In this document: positions 18,075-27,543 of the stretch, one piece after another
Layout of the letters: each line of letters starts with the position of its first letter
Position numbering within the stretch: the stretch's first letter is position 1
The notes under the pieces: generated by a model
Told to the model about the DNA's origin: nothing
The model's input: only the letters and a program-made list of their open reading frames with translations
The model's database searches: none
Assembly: GCF_014250515.1 (NCBI RefSeq)
Contig: NZ_CP060202.1
Coordinates: 927,001-991,000, forward strand
DNA: 64,000 nt
Direction of reading: 5' to 3'
Source: Hymenobacter sediminicola
GTDB taxonomy: Bacteria; Bacteroidota; Bacteroidia; Cytophagales; Hymenobacteraceae
Program-made: the position numbers and the translations under genes

Positions 18075-20558
18075 TTGAAAAATTTCCTGGTATCCGGGGC
18101 TGCGCTATTAGCGCTGCCTCTCTCGGCATGGGCGCAAGGCCCCGTGTCCGGTACAGTCACTGATGTCCGCACGGGCACGGCGCTGCCTGGCGCCACGGTG
18201 TACTTGGATGGTGCCGCCAGCGCTGCTACTGATGCGGCAGGCTCCTTTTCGATTTCGGCGGTACCTGCCGGTGTGCACGAGTTACGCATCACCTTCGTCG
18301 GGTATGAGCCATTGGTGCGGCAGGTGCAGGGCCAGCAGGCAGCGCAGCAGCTAAACAGCACGCTCCGGCCCGGCGGCGTGCTCACCGGCGAGGCCCTCGT
18401 GACGGCCTCGCGCGCCAACGATCGGACGGCCACCGCCTACACTAACCTCGGCAAAGAGGATCTGGCCAAGCGCAATTTCGGGCAGGATTTGCCTTACCTG
18501 CTCGATCAGACGCCTTCGGTAGTAGTAAATTCCGATGCCGGCGCGGGCGTGGGCTACACCGATATCCGCATCCGGGGCACGAGCAACACGGGCATCAACA
18601 TGACCATCAACGGCGTGCCACTGAATGATGCCGAGTCGCACGGCTCGTTTCTGGTGAACCTGCCGGATCTGGCTTCGTCGGTGAGCAGCCTGCAGGTGCA
18701 GCGCGGCGTGGGCACCAGCCAGAACGGTGGCGCGGCGTTTGGGGCCAGCATCAACATCAGCACCCTGGACAGCCGCCCCGAGGCTTACGGCGAAACCCAG
18801 AACAGCGTCGGCTCCTTCAACACCTGGAAAAACAACGTGCAGTTCGGGACCGGGCTGCTAAACGGGCACTTCACGGTGGACGGCCGCCTCTCGCGCATCA
18901 GCACCGACGGCTACATGAACCGGGCGGCATCGGATCTGAAGTCGTACTACTTCGCAGCGGGCTACCAGGCCAAGAACACGCTGCTCAAGTTCATCACCTT
19001 TTCCGGCCGCGAGAAGTCATATCAGGCCTGGAACGGCGTGCCCGAACCCGCCCTTACCGGCAACCAAACCCTGCTCCAGAACTACATAGCCAACGGCGAG
19101 CTGAGCGAAGCCGACGCCGAGCGGGTGCGCCAGGAGGGCCGCCGCTACAGCTACTACACCTACGACAACCAAACCGACAACTACCAGCAGAACCACTACC
19201 AGCTGCACCTCTCGCAGGGCCTCGGCGACGACTGGAACATTGGGGCGGCGTTGCACCTCACGCGCGGCTTCGGCTACTACGAAAGCTACCGGGCCCGCCG
19301 CAAATTCGCGGATTACGGCCTGCAAAACGCCATTATCGGCGGCGATACGCTCACGCGCACCAACCTGATTGACCGGAAGTGGCTGGATAACTATTTCTAC
19401 GGCGGCACTTTTGCACTGAACTACCAGCCCAAGCAGAACGACAAGTTGCAGGCCACCCTGGGTGGCGCCTGGAATCGGTTCGAGAATGACCACTACGGCG
19501 AGATTATCTGGGCCCAATATGCGGCCAACCTGGCGCCCCGGCAGCGCTTCTACTTCAACGAAGCCCGCAAAACCGACTACAACGGCTACGCCCGCGCTAC
19601 CTGGCAGGCACTGCCAAAGCTCGGCGTCTACGGCGACGTGCAGGTGCGCCACATCGAATACACGATTGACGGCGTGGAAGACGAACAGAACGACGTGACG
19701 ACCCGCGCCAGCTACACCTTCTTCAACCCCAAAGCCGGCGCGACCTTCACTCTGGCTGAGGGCCAGCAGCTCTACGCCAGCTTCGCGGTAGGCCAGCGCG
19801 AGCCGGTGCGCGCCGACTTTACAGACCGCCCCGCCGGTGACCAAAGTGCCAAAGCCGAGCGTCTCGAAGATTTTGAAGGCGGCTACCGCCTCACCCGCAC
19901 CGACCTCAGTCTGCTGGGGCCGCGCACGGCCGTGCGCTTCGAAGCCAACGGGTTCTACATGAACTACCGCAACCAGTTGGTGGCTACCGGCCAGCTGAAT
20001 GACGTGGGAACTCCGCTACGCACCAACGTGGCGCGCAGCTACCGCCGGGGCGTGGAACTGACCGCCTTCATTTCTGCGGATGACAAAATCAGCCTAAGCA
20101 GCACCCTAACATTAAGCCGCAACCGCATCCTGAACTACCGCGACGTGACGTATGACGCCGATTATAATCCGGTAGTGGGTGAGGCGCGCACCAGCACCAT
20201 TTCCTACTCGCCCAATACGGTGTCGGCGCACACGCTGGAGGGACAGCCACTGAAAGGCCTACGCCTGGCGCTGCTCTACAAAACCGTCAGCCGCCAATAC
20301 CTCGACAACTCCGAGAACATAGCACGCAGCATCAAGCCCTATCAGGTCCTCGATTTCCGGGTGCGCTACAGCATCAAGCCGCAGTTTGTGAAGGAAATCG
20401 AGCTGGGCCTGCTGGTCAACAACGTGCTCAACCGCGAGTACGTGGCCAACGGCTACACCTACAGCTACCTCGGCGCCAGCGGCGGCCTCGACACCTTCAA
20501 CTGGTACTTCCCGCAAGCTACCCGCAATTTCCTGGCCTCGGTGGGCGTCAAGTTCTAA
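18075..20558 (+). CDS. TonB-dependent receptor, probable thiamine(-related) uptake
   Basis: About 827 aa outer-membrane receptor. From the TTG at 18075 the protein begins with a good signal peptide (LKNFLVSGAALLALPLSAWA); a GTG at 18039 is the alternative. The open frame extends to 17877 but that part is promoter and riboswitch. After the signal come a carboxypeptidase-regulatory-like domain (GTVTDVRTGTALPGATVYL, about residues 24-100), a TonB plug (DIRIRGTSNTGINMTINGVP) and a 22-strand-type barrel ending in the terminal Phe of SVGVKF. The TPP riboswitch indicates a thiamine or thiamine-precursor substrate, as in the Bacteroidota omr1 class. No thi gene is adjacent. Confidence 0.9.
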   Translation: MKNFLVSGAALLALPLSAWAQGPVSGTVTDVRTGTALPGATVYLDGAASAATDAAGSFSISAVPAGVHELRITFVGYEPLVRQVQGQQAAQQLNSTLRPGGVLTGEALVTASRANDRTATAYTNLGKEDLAKRNFGQDLPYLLDQTPSVVVNSDAGAGVGYTDIRIRGTSNTGINMTINGVPLNDAESHGSFLVNLPDLASSVSSLQVQRGVGTSQNGGAAFGASINISTLDSRPEAYGETQNSVGSFNTWKNNVQFGTGLLNGHFTVDGRLSRISTDGYMNRAASDLKSYYFAAGYQAKNTLLKFITFSGREKSYQAWNGVPEPALTGNQTLLQNYIANGELSEADAERVRQEGRRYSYYTYDNQTDNYQQNHYQLHLSQGLGDDWNIGAALHLTRGFGYYESYRARRKFADYGLQNAIIGGDTLTRTNLIDRKWLDNYFYGGTFALNYQPKQNDKLQATLGGAWNRFENDHYGEIIWAQYAANLAPRQRFYFNEARKTDYNGYARATWQALPKLGVYGDVQVRHIEYTIDGVEDEQNDVTTRASYTFFNPKAGATFTLAEGQQLYASFAVGQREPVRADFTDRPAGDQSAKAERLEDFEGGYRLTRTDLSLLGPRTAVRFEANGFYMNYRNQLVATGQLNDVGTPLRTNVARSYRRGVELTAFISADDKISLSSTLTLSRNRILNYRDVTYDADYNPVVGEARTSTISYSPNTVSAHTLEGQPLKGLRLALLYKTVSRQYLDNSENIARSIKPYQVLDFRVRYSIKPQFVKEIELGLLVNNVLNREYVANGYTYSYLGASGGLDTFNWYFPQATRNFLASVGVKF

Positions 20559-20583
20559 GCTGCCGTTTGCCTACTAAACGGTT

Positions 20584-20679
20584 CGTAAAGACGCATACTT
20601 GCTCCTCGTCGTTGAACAGCCGGTTCTGTGCCGACTGAACAACACTAGCAACGACGAGACGCAAGTATGCGTCTTTACG
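20584..20679. repeat. Long imperfect palindrome (REP/MITE-like)
   Basis: 31-nt arms at 20584-20614 and 20649-20679 (outer GTAAAGACGCATACTTGC and inner TCGTCGTTG with 3 mispaired bases between), 34-nt centre. It fills the gap between the convergent receptor and permease genes and could also end both transcripts. No target-site duplication was identified. Confidence 0.75.
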
Positions 20680-20706
20680 CACCCTCTGGGAGCCAGAGAC
20701 AGGTAA

Positions 20707-22443
20707 TCAGATGATAAGCCGGACACCGCCCAACTCGGAAATCTGGTAGGGAAACCTGTCGCCGGGGGAGCCGATGAACATGAAGTTTTTAGGGATATTC
20801 CACTCTTTGGACAGCCGGTCAATCAACTCCGGGCCGAAGTGGCCGTCGAGGGTCACGAAATCCACTTCAATCTGCTCGTAGGCGCGGTCCAGCACCCGGA
20901 TATCGGTCAGCAGGTCTTCGGGGTAGACTTCGCCCTCTTTGAGCAGCGTCACGATTTTGAGTCGGTTCGTCGATTCGTTTTCTACCACGTAGGCCATCAC
21001 CTTATTCAGGTTCGATACATTGTCGCCTTTCGTGAAAAACACAAATTCCTGCCGGTGTAGCTCCCGCAGCTGGCGCCGGATATTGAGCTGCGTGAGTACC
21101 GAAACCCGGGGCGAGTGTTTGGCAAACGACTCGGCGGCGTGTAATACCAAGTTGAAGATGGCCGTGCGGTTGAGCATTGCCGACACGATAAGCATAGCCG
21201 GAATGAAGTATTGCAGGAACACAATCAGGTAATCGGGCCGGATGCGGATGTTGCCGTAGAGAGCGGCCAGCACGCCCAGCAGCGCCAAGGATACCGTGAG
21301 GATGCCCGCATACACGGGGCGCGGCAGCTTGGGGCGCTTGCTCTTGAGCAGGAAGTTGCCGAGCGCAAAAAAGGCCATGACCGACAAAAACGAAATAGTA
21401 TACACCCCAGCCAGCGGCCCCAGTTCCCCGTTGGTAATCAATAGTACTGAGAGGCACAGCAGGAAAAAGGTGATTAGGATGAGGTAGTTACTGCCGCGTT
21501 TGTTTTCCTTCAGAAAAAACTGGGGCAGAATCCGGTCCAGCGTCATGCGTTTCATCAGGCCGCTCACGCCCACAAAGCTCGTCAGCACGGCCCCGCTGAG
21601 CACGGCTACGGCATCCACGGAAATAAGCGTGGCCAGCCAGGGGCCGCCCGTAGTCTTGCCCAGGTGCGAAAGGAGCGTCTCGGTATGTTGGCCAACTTCC
21701 ACCAGCGGCAACGCTGCAATGGCCAGAAATGCCAGCAGCGGATTAAACACCGTCACGACCACCCACATATTGCGCAACGTTTTCTGAAACACGCCGCGTG
21801 CTTGCTCTTCTACAAAGTTGGCAGAGCTTTCAAAACCCGAAATGCCCAGCATAGCGGCACTGAAACCCAGAAACAGGGCTGTGGTCAGGCTGGTTTTCAG
21901 GGGCATGTGCCAGTTGGCCAGCAGCGTGTCGGTGCCGTGCGTGAAAAGGTACCACACCGTGACGCCCACCAGCAGCGTGAGTGAGAACAGGTGCAGCAGG
22001 AAAATGGCCACCGCCACCACCGCCGACTCTGAGATGCCCAGAATGGTGAGCAGTAGAAAGAAGCCCAGCAGCAGCATGGTGGCTGGAATAATGGGCAACC
22101 CGTGCCAGAGCGTGTGCAGATAGTGCATGGCCTCCGACGCCGAAATAACGGCCGTGGCCATGTACGACAGAATAGTGAGGCAGGCCGCCACCGCCGCGTT
22201 GCGCTTGCTGGTCGTGTTGAGGAGCACGTTGTAGGCGCCGCCATTGAGCGGCAATGCGCCCACCACTTCGCCATAAATACGGCGAAACAGATACAGTACC
22301 GCGCCCACTACCAGCAGCGCCACCCAGGCGTATTGCCCGGCATACGCAATGGCCAGCGCCGACACATACAGGCACGACGAGGAAATGTCGTTGCCGCAAA
22401 TGGAAGTGGCCTCCAGTTCGTTTAGTTTTTTCTCGTGGCTCAT
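20707..22443 (-). CDS. APC-family amino acid/cation permease
   Basis: 578-aa integral membrane protein of the amino acid-polyamine-organocation superfamily. Start at 22443 (MSHEKKLNELEATSICGNDI) because the first helix begins with the APC-type GND-ISSSCLYVSAL segment; upstream in-frame codons look non-coding. About 12 hydrophobic segments (for example LLGFFLLLTILGISESAVVAV, FLGFSAAMLGISGFESSANFV). The last ~130 residues are a soluble cytoplasmic domain (KVMAYVVENESTNRLKIVTLL). Substrate unknown. Confidence 0.87.
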   Translation of the reverse strand: MSHEKKLNELEATSICGNDISSSCLYVSALAIAYAGQYAWVALLVVGAVLYLFRRIYGEVVGALPLNGGAYNVLLNTTSKRNAAVAACLTILSYMATAVISASEAMHYLHTLWHGLPIIPATMLLLGFFLLLTILGISESAVVAVAIFLLHLFSLTLLVGVTVWYLFTHGTDTLLANWHMPLKTSLTTALFLGFSAAMLGISGFESSANFVEEQARGVFQKTLRNMWVVVTVFNPLLAFLAIAALPLVEVGQHTETLLSHLGKTTGGPWLATLISVDAVAVLSGAVLTSFVGVSGLMKRMTLDRILPQFFLKENKRGSNYLILITFFLLCLSVLLITNGELGPLAGVYTISFLSVMAFFALGNFLLKSKRPKLPRPVYAGILTVSLALLGVLAALYGNIRIRPDYLIVFLQYFIPAMLIVSAMLNRTAIFNLVLHAAESFAKHSPRVSVLTQLNIRRQLRELHRQEFVFFTKGDNVSNLNKVMAYVVENESTNRLKIVTLLKEGEVYPEDLLTDIRVLDRAYEQIEVDFVTLDGHFGPELIDRLSKEWNIPKNFMFIGSPGDRFPYQISELGGVRLII

Positions 22444-22635
22444 GGTGGGGTAAGCAGGCAGATAAGGAGCAGATGCGGTATCTACGAAGGAAGTCTCATC
22501 TTGAATGACCCGCTGCTCAAAATACCGGTGCACGGCAATTCGCCGGTTGGCCAGCGGCCCATAAAGCAGGGACAAACCTGCTGCGCGCCGCCTGAACCAT
22601 GGGCTGCAACTACCTGTTTCGCATTCTGAAACTAC

Positions 22636-22643
22636 TATCTTTG
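22636..22643 (+). promoter_or_regulatory. Candidate -7 box for the acyl-CoA dehydrogenase
   Basis: TATCTTTG, exact TAnnTTTG, 27 nt before the ATG at 22671. This supports that start over a more upstream one. Confidence 0.6.
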
Positions 22644-22670
22644 AATCTGATTCCCACCCAACAACTTCCC

Positions 22671-23903
22671 ATGTCTTCGCAAGCTGACGTTCTCTCGCCC
22701 AAGGCCAAAGCCGCCAACCACCACGGTTCTACCAACGCCGCCGGCTTCACCGATTACTTCGACCTCGACGGCCTGCTCACCGAGGAGCACAAGCTCATCC
22801 GCCAGAGCATCCGCGACTTCGTCAAGAAGGAAATCAGCCCCAATATCGAGAAGTGGGCCCAGAACAATCATTTCCCCTCAGAAATCGTCAAGAAGTTTGG
22901 TGATGTAGGTGCGTTCGGCCCGACTATCCCCACCGAGTACGGCGGCGGCGGCCTCGACTACATTAGCTACGGCCTGATTATGCAGGAAATTGAGCGCGGC
23001 GACTCCGGCATGCGCTCCACGGCCTCGGTACAGGGCTCTTTGGTGATGTACCCGATTTACGCCTATGGCTCGGAAGAGCAGCGCAAGAAATACCTGCCCA
23101 AGCTGGCCTCCGGCGAGTGGCTGGGCTGCTTCGGTCTTACGGAGCCCGACCATGGTTCGAACCCTGGTGGCATGACCACCACCATCAAGGACATGGGCGA
23201 CTACTACCTGCTCAACGGCGCTAAGCTCTGGATCAGCAACTCGCCCCAGAGCCAGGTAGCGGTGGTGTGGGCCAAAAACGACGAAGGCCGTATCCGCGGT
23301 GTCATCGTGGAAAAAGGCATGGAAGGTTTCACCGCCCCCGAAATCCATAACAAATGGAGCCTGCGCGCCAGCATCACCGGCGAACTGGTGTTCGACAATG
23401 TGAAGGTGCCCAAGGAAAACCTGCTGCCTAACGTAGAAGGCCTCAAAGGCCCGCTCGGCTGCCTCGACTCGGCCCGCTACGGCATTGCCTGGGGTGCCAT
23501 CGGCGTGGCTATTGACTGCTACGAATCGGCGCTGAAGTACTCGCTGGAACGGGAGCAGTTCGGCAAGCCAATTGCCGGTTTCCAGTTGCAGCAGAAGAAA
23601 CTGGCCGAAATGATTACGGAAATCACCAAGGCCCAGCTGATGGTGTGGCGTTTGGGCGTGCTCAAAAACGAAGGCAAAGCTACCAGCGCCCAGATTTCGA
23701 TGGCCAAGCGCAACTCCGTAGAAATGGCTCTGCACATTGCCCGCGAAGCCCGCCAGATTCATGGCGGTATGGGCATCACCGGCGAATACCCCATCATGCG
23801 CCACATGATGAACCTGGAGTCGGTTATCACCTACGAAGGCACCCACGACATCCACCTGCTCATCACGGGCGCGGATATCACCGGCATTCAGGCTTTCAAG
23901 TAA
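22671..23903 (+). CDS. Glutaryl-CoA dehydrogenase-like acyl-CoA dehydrogenase
   Basis: 410-aa flavoprotein of the acyl-CoA dehydrogenase family. Several stretches are characteristic of the glutaryl-CoA branch: RSTASVQGSLVMYPIYAYGS, GCFGLTEPDHGSNPGGM, LDSARYGIAWGAIGVA and the C-terminal NLESVITYEGTHDIHLLI with the catalytic glutamate (YEGTH). GCDH oxidises and decarboxylates glutaryl-CoA to crotonyl-CoA in lysine/tryptophan breakdown, with FAD. Start at the ATG 22671, just after a promoter box. Ends in a terminator. No other degradation gene is adjacent, so the specific substrate remains inferred from the motif match. Confidence 0.87.
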   Translation: MSSQADVLSPKAKAANHHGSTNAAGFTDYFDLDGLLTEEHKLIRQSIRDFVKKEISPNIEKWAQNNHFPSEIVKKFGDVGAFGPTIPTEYGGGGLDYISYGLIMQEIERGDSGMRSTASVQGSLVMYPIYAYGSEEQRKKYLPKLASGEWLGCFGLTEPDHGSNPGGMTTTIKDMGDYYLLNGAKLWISNSPQSQVAVVWAKNDEGRIRGVIVEKGMEGFTAPEIHNKWSLRASITGELVFDNVKVPKENLLPNVEGLKGPLGCLDSARYGIAWGAIGVAIDCYESALKYSLEREQFGKPIAGFQLQQKKLAEMITEITKAQLMVWRLGVLKNEGKATSAQISMAKRNSVEMALHIAREARQIHGGMGITGEYPIMRHMMNLESVITYEGTHDIHLLITGADITGIQAFK

Positions 23904-23921
23904 GGTTGAATTCGTATCAGA

Positions 23922-23954
23922 AAAACGGCCGCTCTGCAATCAGGGCGGCCGTTT
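23922..23954. terminator. Bidirectional terminator after the acyl-CoA dehydrogenase
   Basis: AAAACGGCCGC and its complement GCGGCCGTTTT around an 11-nt loop, 19 nt past the stop. It may also serve the convergent stress-protein operon. Confidence 0.85.
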
Positions 23955-24023
23955 TCAGTTGTTGAGGTAGCAGTAAGTGTGTGTGGAAAACAGCTATGCA
24001 GTACTCAGAAACCAAAAGCCTGT

Positions 24024-24866
24024 CTAGGCTGCCTTATCCGGCTGGGTAGGGAGTAGCAGTAACGGAACGGGGCTGCGTTCCAGCAGGTGCGCCGTAACGC
24101 TCTGGTGAAACAGCTCGGAGAAGTAGCTGCGCTGGCGGGCCAATAGCACCACCATATCGGCCTGCGTGTCGCGAATGGCTTCGAGAAGGCCGGTGGCGTA
24201 GTCGGTTTGCTCGTAGCCACGCAATTCAGGTACAGGCAGGCCTTCGGTCAGGCCGCTGGCTTGCACGGCACGCAGGGCCGCCCCGCAGCCAGCATCATCC
24301 TCGATACCGGACACATGCGCCACCACTACGGTTGTGCCCAGCGTAGTCAGCAGGCGACGAAGCGGGCGGGCAGCCGGAGTCAGTTGGAATGGTTCCTGGT
24401 CGGCGGCCACCAGAAAGTGGTGGGGCAGGCCAGCAGGAAATGTAGTAGCCGGAACCAGCAGCAACGGATACTGTCCGGCCCGAAGCAGCTCGGCGCAGTC
24501 GGCTACAAGGGTGGTAGCCGTGGGATGGCCGGGCTCGGGGTGGCCCAGCACAAACAGGACGGACCCGTAGCGGGCGGCCAGATCTTGGGCCACAGTGGGC
24601 AGCAAGTCGGTGGTTATTTCAATGGCAGCAGGCGTACGAAGGGTTTCAGCCTGGCGGTAGAGGGCGGCGGCCGTGTCGGTTTGGCGGTCTAGCTCTTCCT
24701 GGCGGTATACCTCACCCACCAACTCATACGGATCGAAAACCGACACCCGGTTGACGTGCAGCAGCACCAGTCGGGCATCAAGGGCCTGCGCCAGCATATC
24801 GGCGTAGTGCGCAGCGTGGCGGGCAGCAGGATAAAAACCGGAGAGGGAAATGAGGGTGAGCGACAT
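24024..24866 (-). CDS. Universal stress protein, tandem-domain (USP 1 of 4)
   Basis: 280 aa made of two UspA-like domains, the first beginning MSLTLISLSGFYPAARHAAHY, the second around TVVVAHVSG. The C-terminus DMVVLLARQRSYFSELFHQSVT-type stretch (about residues 240-262) is the domain-2 beta4-alpha4 ending shared by all four paralogues here. The ATP-binding G-2x-G-9x-G(S/T) motif is not evident, so it may be of the non-ATP-binding type. Last gene of the stress-protein run. Confidence 0.87.
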   Translation of the reverse strand: MSLTLISLSGFYPAARHAAHYADMLAQALDARLVLLHVNRVSVFDPYELVGEVYRQEELDRQTDTAAALYRQAETLRTPAAIEITTDLLPTVAQDLAARYGSVLFVLGHPEPGHPTATTLVADCAELLRAGQYPLLLVPATTFPAGLPHHFLVAADQEPFQLTPAARPLRRLLTTLGTTVVVAHVSGIEDDAGCGAALRAVQASGLTEGLPVPELRGYEQTDYATGLLEAIRDTQADMVVLLARQRSYFSELFHQSVTAHLLERSPVPLLLLPTQPDKAA

Positions 24867-24898
24867 GGCAGCAAGGAAATAGAATTACACGGCAGAGG

Positions 24899-25744
24899 CT
24901 AGTCGGCACTGGATTCAAGATGGGCGGCCAGCAGCAGCACCGGCACCTGCGTATGGCGCAGAATATGCTCCGTAACGCTGCCATAGAAGATTTTATGAAG
25001 CCAGCCGTGGCCTTGGTCGAGAAGGGCCACTACATCAGCCTCCACTTCATCAACGCCCTGCAGAATGCCGGAGGCCGGCAATTCTCGTATCACTTTGTGC
25101 AGGCCGCAACGGGGTATAGCACCAGAAAGGCCGCATTGCTGGGCCGCCTGCCGCCCACGCCAGCCTCCAAACCGTTCTTCGTACGGAAGTACACAAACTG
25201 GTATTACTTCGGTGCCGAGGCTATCCAACAGCGGTGCTATGGCACGCGTTTGGGGCTCGAGGTGGAACGACGCGTCTTTTATAGCCAGCGCAATGCGCCG
25301 GGGCGGGTGCAGAGCCGCAGTAGGCAAATGCTCGGGTATCAGCAGCAGCGGGTAGCCGGTACTATGAGCCAGCGGCAACGCACGGTTGCTCATCCATTCG
25401 TCCAGTAGGCTGTCGGTGGCCGTGAGGCCGGCAAGAAGGGCCAGTGGCTGATACCGTTTCAAGGCCTGCTCAACGGCATCCTGCCAAGTGGTTTCCAGTA
25501 CCTCGGCAGTAGCGGGTTGCGGCATCTCGGCGGCCAGTATTTCCAATGACTGGCGGGTTTCCTGCACGTAGCGTGTGTAGGGCACAGGCAGCGTAGTGCC
25601 AAAATCAAGAGGTACTGCCTGCGGATAATACACATGTACCAGATGCACTTCAGCCTGCAACGGGGCAGCTAGAGCGGCAGCGTAAGCCCGCGCCCGCTCA
25701 GCTGCCAGCGAAAAATCAGTTAGGACTACCAGATTGGGTTTCAT
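24899..25744 (-). CDS. Universal stress protein, tandem-domain (USP 2 of 4)
   Basis: 281 aa, two UspA-like domains. N-terminal beta1 LVVLTDFSLAAERARAYAAA is the classic USP opening; domain 2 ends DVVALLDQGHGWLHKIFYGS. Lies 32 nt before USP 1 in the same direction. Sequence divergence from its neighbours is high apart from the N- and C-terminal signatures, suggesting old duplications. Confidence 0.88.
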   Translation of the reverse strand: MKPNLVVLTDFSLAAERARAYAAALAAPLQAEVHLVHVYYPQAVPLDFGTTLPVPYTRYVQETRQSLEILAAEMPQPATAEVLETTWQDAVEQALKRYQPLALLAGLTATDSLLDEWMSNRALPLAHSTGYPLLLIPEHLPTAALHPPRRIALAIKDASFHLEPQTRAIAPLLDSLGTEVIPVCVLPYEERFGGWRGRQAAQQCGLSGAIPRCGLHKVIRELPASGILQGVDEVEADVVALLDQGHGWLHKIFYGSVTEHILRHTQVPVLLLAAHLESSAD

Positions 25745-25778
25745 TGCAAAACGGATTCTAAAGAAAGAAAAGCAGCAA

Positions 25779-26642
25779 TCAGGTCATGGTAGGCATCCAG
25801 CGAGGTAAGTCCGTAGTTGAAGCGGGCAGTAGGAGCACCGGAATGCGGCAGTTGCGCAACACTTCCATCGTAACACTATGGTGAAAGAGCCGCCCCATAA
25901 AACTGCGGGGGCGTGCAATGAGGATGAGTAGGTCGGCCTGCGTGTCTTCGAGGGCCTGAAGCACACCTGCCGCTGGCAGCAGTTCACGCTCCTGGTAGAG
26001 CTCCAGCGGCGTGGCGGCGGGCAGCAGCTTGCTATGGCGCACGTTGGTCAGGGCGCGCTGCCCCGCAAAGGCTTCTTGTTCCTCTGGGGCTGCTACATGC
26101 ACTACCGTGTAGGCCGCCTGCCAGCTGGCTAGCAGCGAAACCAGCGCTTGGCTGGCTATACTTGGGCAAAAAGGATCGGCATCGACGGCCAGTGCCACGC
26201 GGTGTGGCAACCGTGGTAGTGGCCCGTTCTCAGGTACCAGCAGCAACGGGTGGTGCGTGGCGCGCAGCACAGGAAGCATTTGGTTATGCAGCAGTCTGTC
26301 CAGCAAATCGTGCTCCTTGCTTAAGCCCATACTCAGCAGCAAGGGTTGGTAGTGGTGCAGGGCCGCCTGCACCGCCTCGCTCAGGGCGGCAGTTGAGGTG
26401 GTTACTTCGGCTGGCAGCGCCAAACGCTGCGCCAGCGCCTGTAGAGAAGCCGCGGTTTCAGCCTGCGTGCGGTAGGCCTGCGCCGTAGTGATTACGACCA
26501 ACTCCGGATCCAGCAGCGGGTCATGATAGAGGTGCAGCAACACCAAGCGCATATGCAGCGGCAGCCCCAGTATTGCTGCCGTCTGTGCGGCCCGTTCTGC
26601 TGCGGCCGACAAGTTGGTGAGCATCAGAATGGCCGGATTCAT
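25779..26642 (-). CDS. Universal stress protein, tandem-domain (USP 3 of 4)
   Basis: 287 aa, two UspA-like domains. Opens with AILMLTNLSAAAERAAQTAA and ends DLLILIARPRSFMGRLFHHS followed by VTMEVLRNCRIPVLLLP, the same C-terminal pattern as its paralogues. 34 nt upstream of USP 2. Role: probable stress or starvation response factor; no direct evidence of ligand. Confidence 0.88.
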   Translation of the reverse strand: MNPAILMLTNLSAAAERAAQTAAILGLPLHMRLVLLHLYHDPLLDPELVVITTAQAYRTQAETAASLQALAQRLALPAEVTTSTAALSEAVQAALHHYQPLLLSMGLSKEHDLLDRLLHNQMLPVLRATHHPLLLVPENGPLPRLPHRVALAVDADPFCPSIASQALVSLLASWQAAYTVVHVAAPEEQEAFAGQRALTNVRHSKLLPAATPLELYQERELLPAAGVLQALEDTQADLLILIARPRSFMGRLFHHSVTMEVLRNCRIPVLLLPASTTDLPRWMPTMT

Positions 26643-26687
26643 GGCAGAGGCTAAAGTGGGGGTGGGTGGAAGCCAGTACGGGCCAGG

Positions 26688-27509
26688 CTAGTCTTCGGCG
26701 GGCAGCAGCAATACCGGAATGGGGCTTTCCTGCAGCAGTTGGGCCGTGATACTGCGGTGAAACAGGCTGCCGAGCAGGCTGTGGCGCCGGGCTACTACTA
26801 CCAGCATGTCGCCTTCGAGACGGGCCGCTTCCTGCAACACGCCTCCCACAATGGTGGGTTGGTACAGGTTATGCAGGGCAGTAGCTGGCAGCGGGTCTAC
26901 CATATCGTTGGCCCGGATGCTGTCGAGGATGGCACCGGCGCTGGTGCGCATGTGCTCGTCATCAGTAACATGGATTACTTCCACGCTACCCTGGGTGGCA
27001 CGTAGCAGCTGGCGCAGCACATCATGGTGAGGACAGAGCTGGAAGGGCTGCCCATCCACAGCTAGCAGCAGACGGCGCGGTGGAAATGTATCCCAGCCAA
27101 CGGTTGGAACTATCAGCAGAGGATGAGGCGCGTGGCGCAGTAGGTCCATGGCCGTACTCACCACCACTTCTTCGGGTGTGGTAGCCGAGCCGGGCCTGCC
27201 CAGTATCAGCAGCAGAGGCTCGTGCCGGCGCACGGCTTCGGCCACAGCATCGGGCAGGTATTGCTCCGACACGTCTACTTCGGCCGGTACGGGCTGGCGG
27301 GCGGCCAGGTCCAGCAGGGCATAGTCGGTGCGGAACTCGCCGGGTGGTGTATGGCGGCTGGCATATTCAGCGGGCGAAAGCAGGCCGTCGTGGCGCACAT
27401 GCAGTAGCACCAGATGTGCGTGCAGCGGCATTGCCAACCCAGCCGCATAGGAAAGCGCCCGGTTCGAAACAGCGAAGAAATCAGTCAGGACAACCAGGGA
27501 AGGACTCAT
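26688..27509 (-). CDS. Universal stress protein, tandem-domain (USP 4 of 4)
   Basis: 273 aa, two UspA-like domains. Opens SLVVLTDFFAVSNRALSYAA; ends with DMLVVVARRHSLLGSLFHRS and SITAQLLQESPIPVLLLP. First of the four stress-protein genes in transcription order, 34 nt after a small upstream gene. The conserved SIT/SVT-x-LL ending across the four proteins marks a single paralogous family. Confidence 0.88.
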   Translation of the reverse strand: MSPSLVVLTDFFAVSNRALSYAAGLAMPLHAHLVLLHVRHDGLLSPAEYASRHTPPGEFRTDYALLDLAARQPVPAEVDVSEQYLPDAVAEAVRRHEPLLLILGRPGSATTPEEVVVSTAMDLLRHAPHPLLIVPTVGWDTFPPRRLLLAVDGQPFQLCPHHDVLRQLLRATQGSVEVIHVTDDEHMRTSAGAILDSIRANDMVDPLPATALHNLYQPTIVGGVLQEAARLEGDMLVVVARRHSLLGSLFHRSITAQLLQESPIPVLLLPAED

Positions 27510-27543
27510 GGCAATCAGGAAAAAGGCGAAAGACTAATCAGGC

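Noticed and set aside
23151..23170. GGTTCGAACCC resembling a tRNA T-arm
   Set aside because: Lies inside the acyl-CoA dehydrogenase reading frame; no cloverleaf around it. No tRNA was found anywhere in the window.
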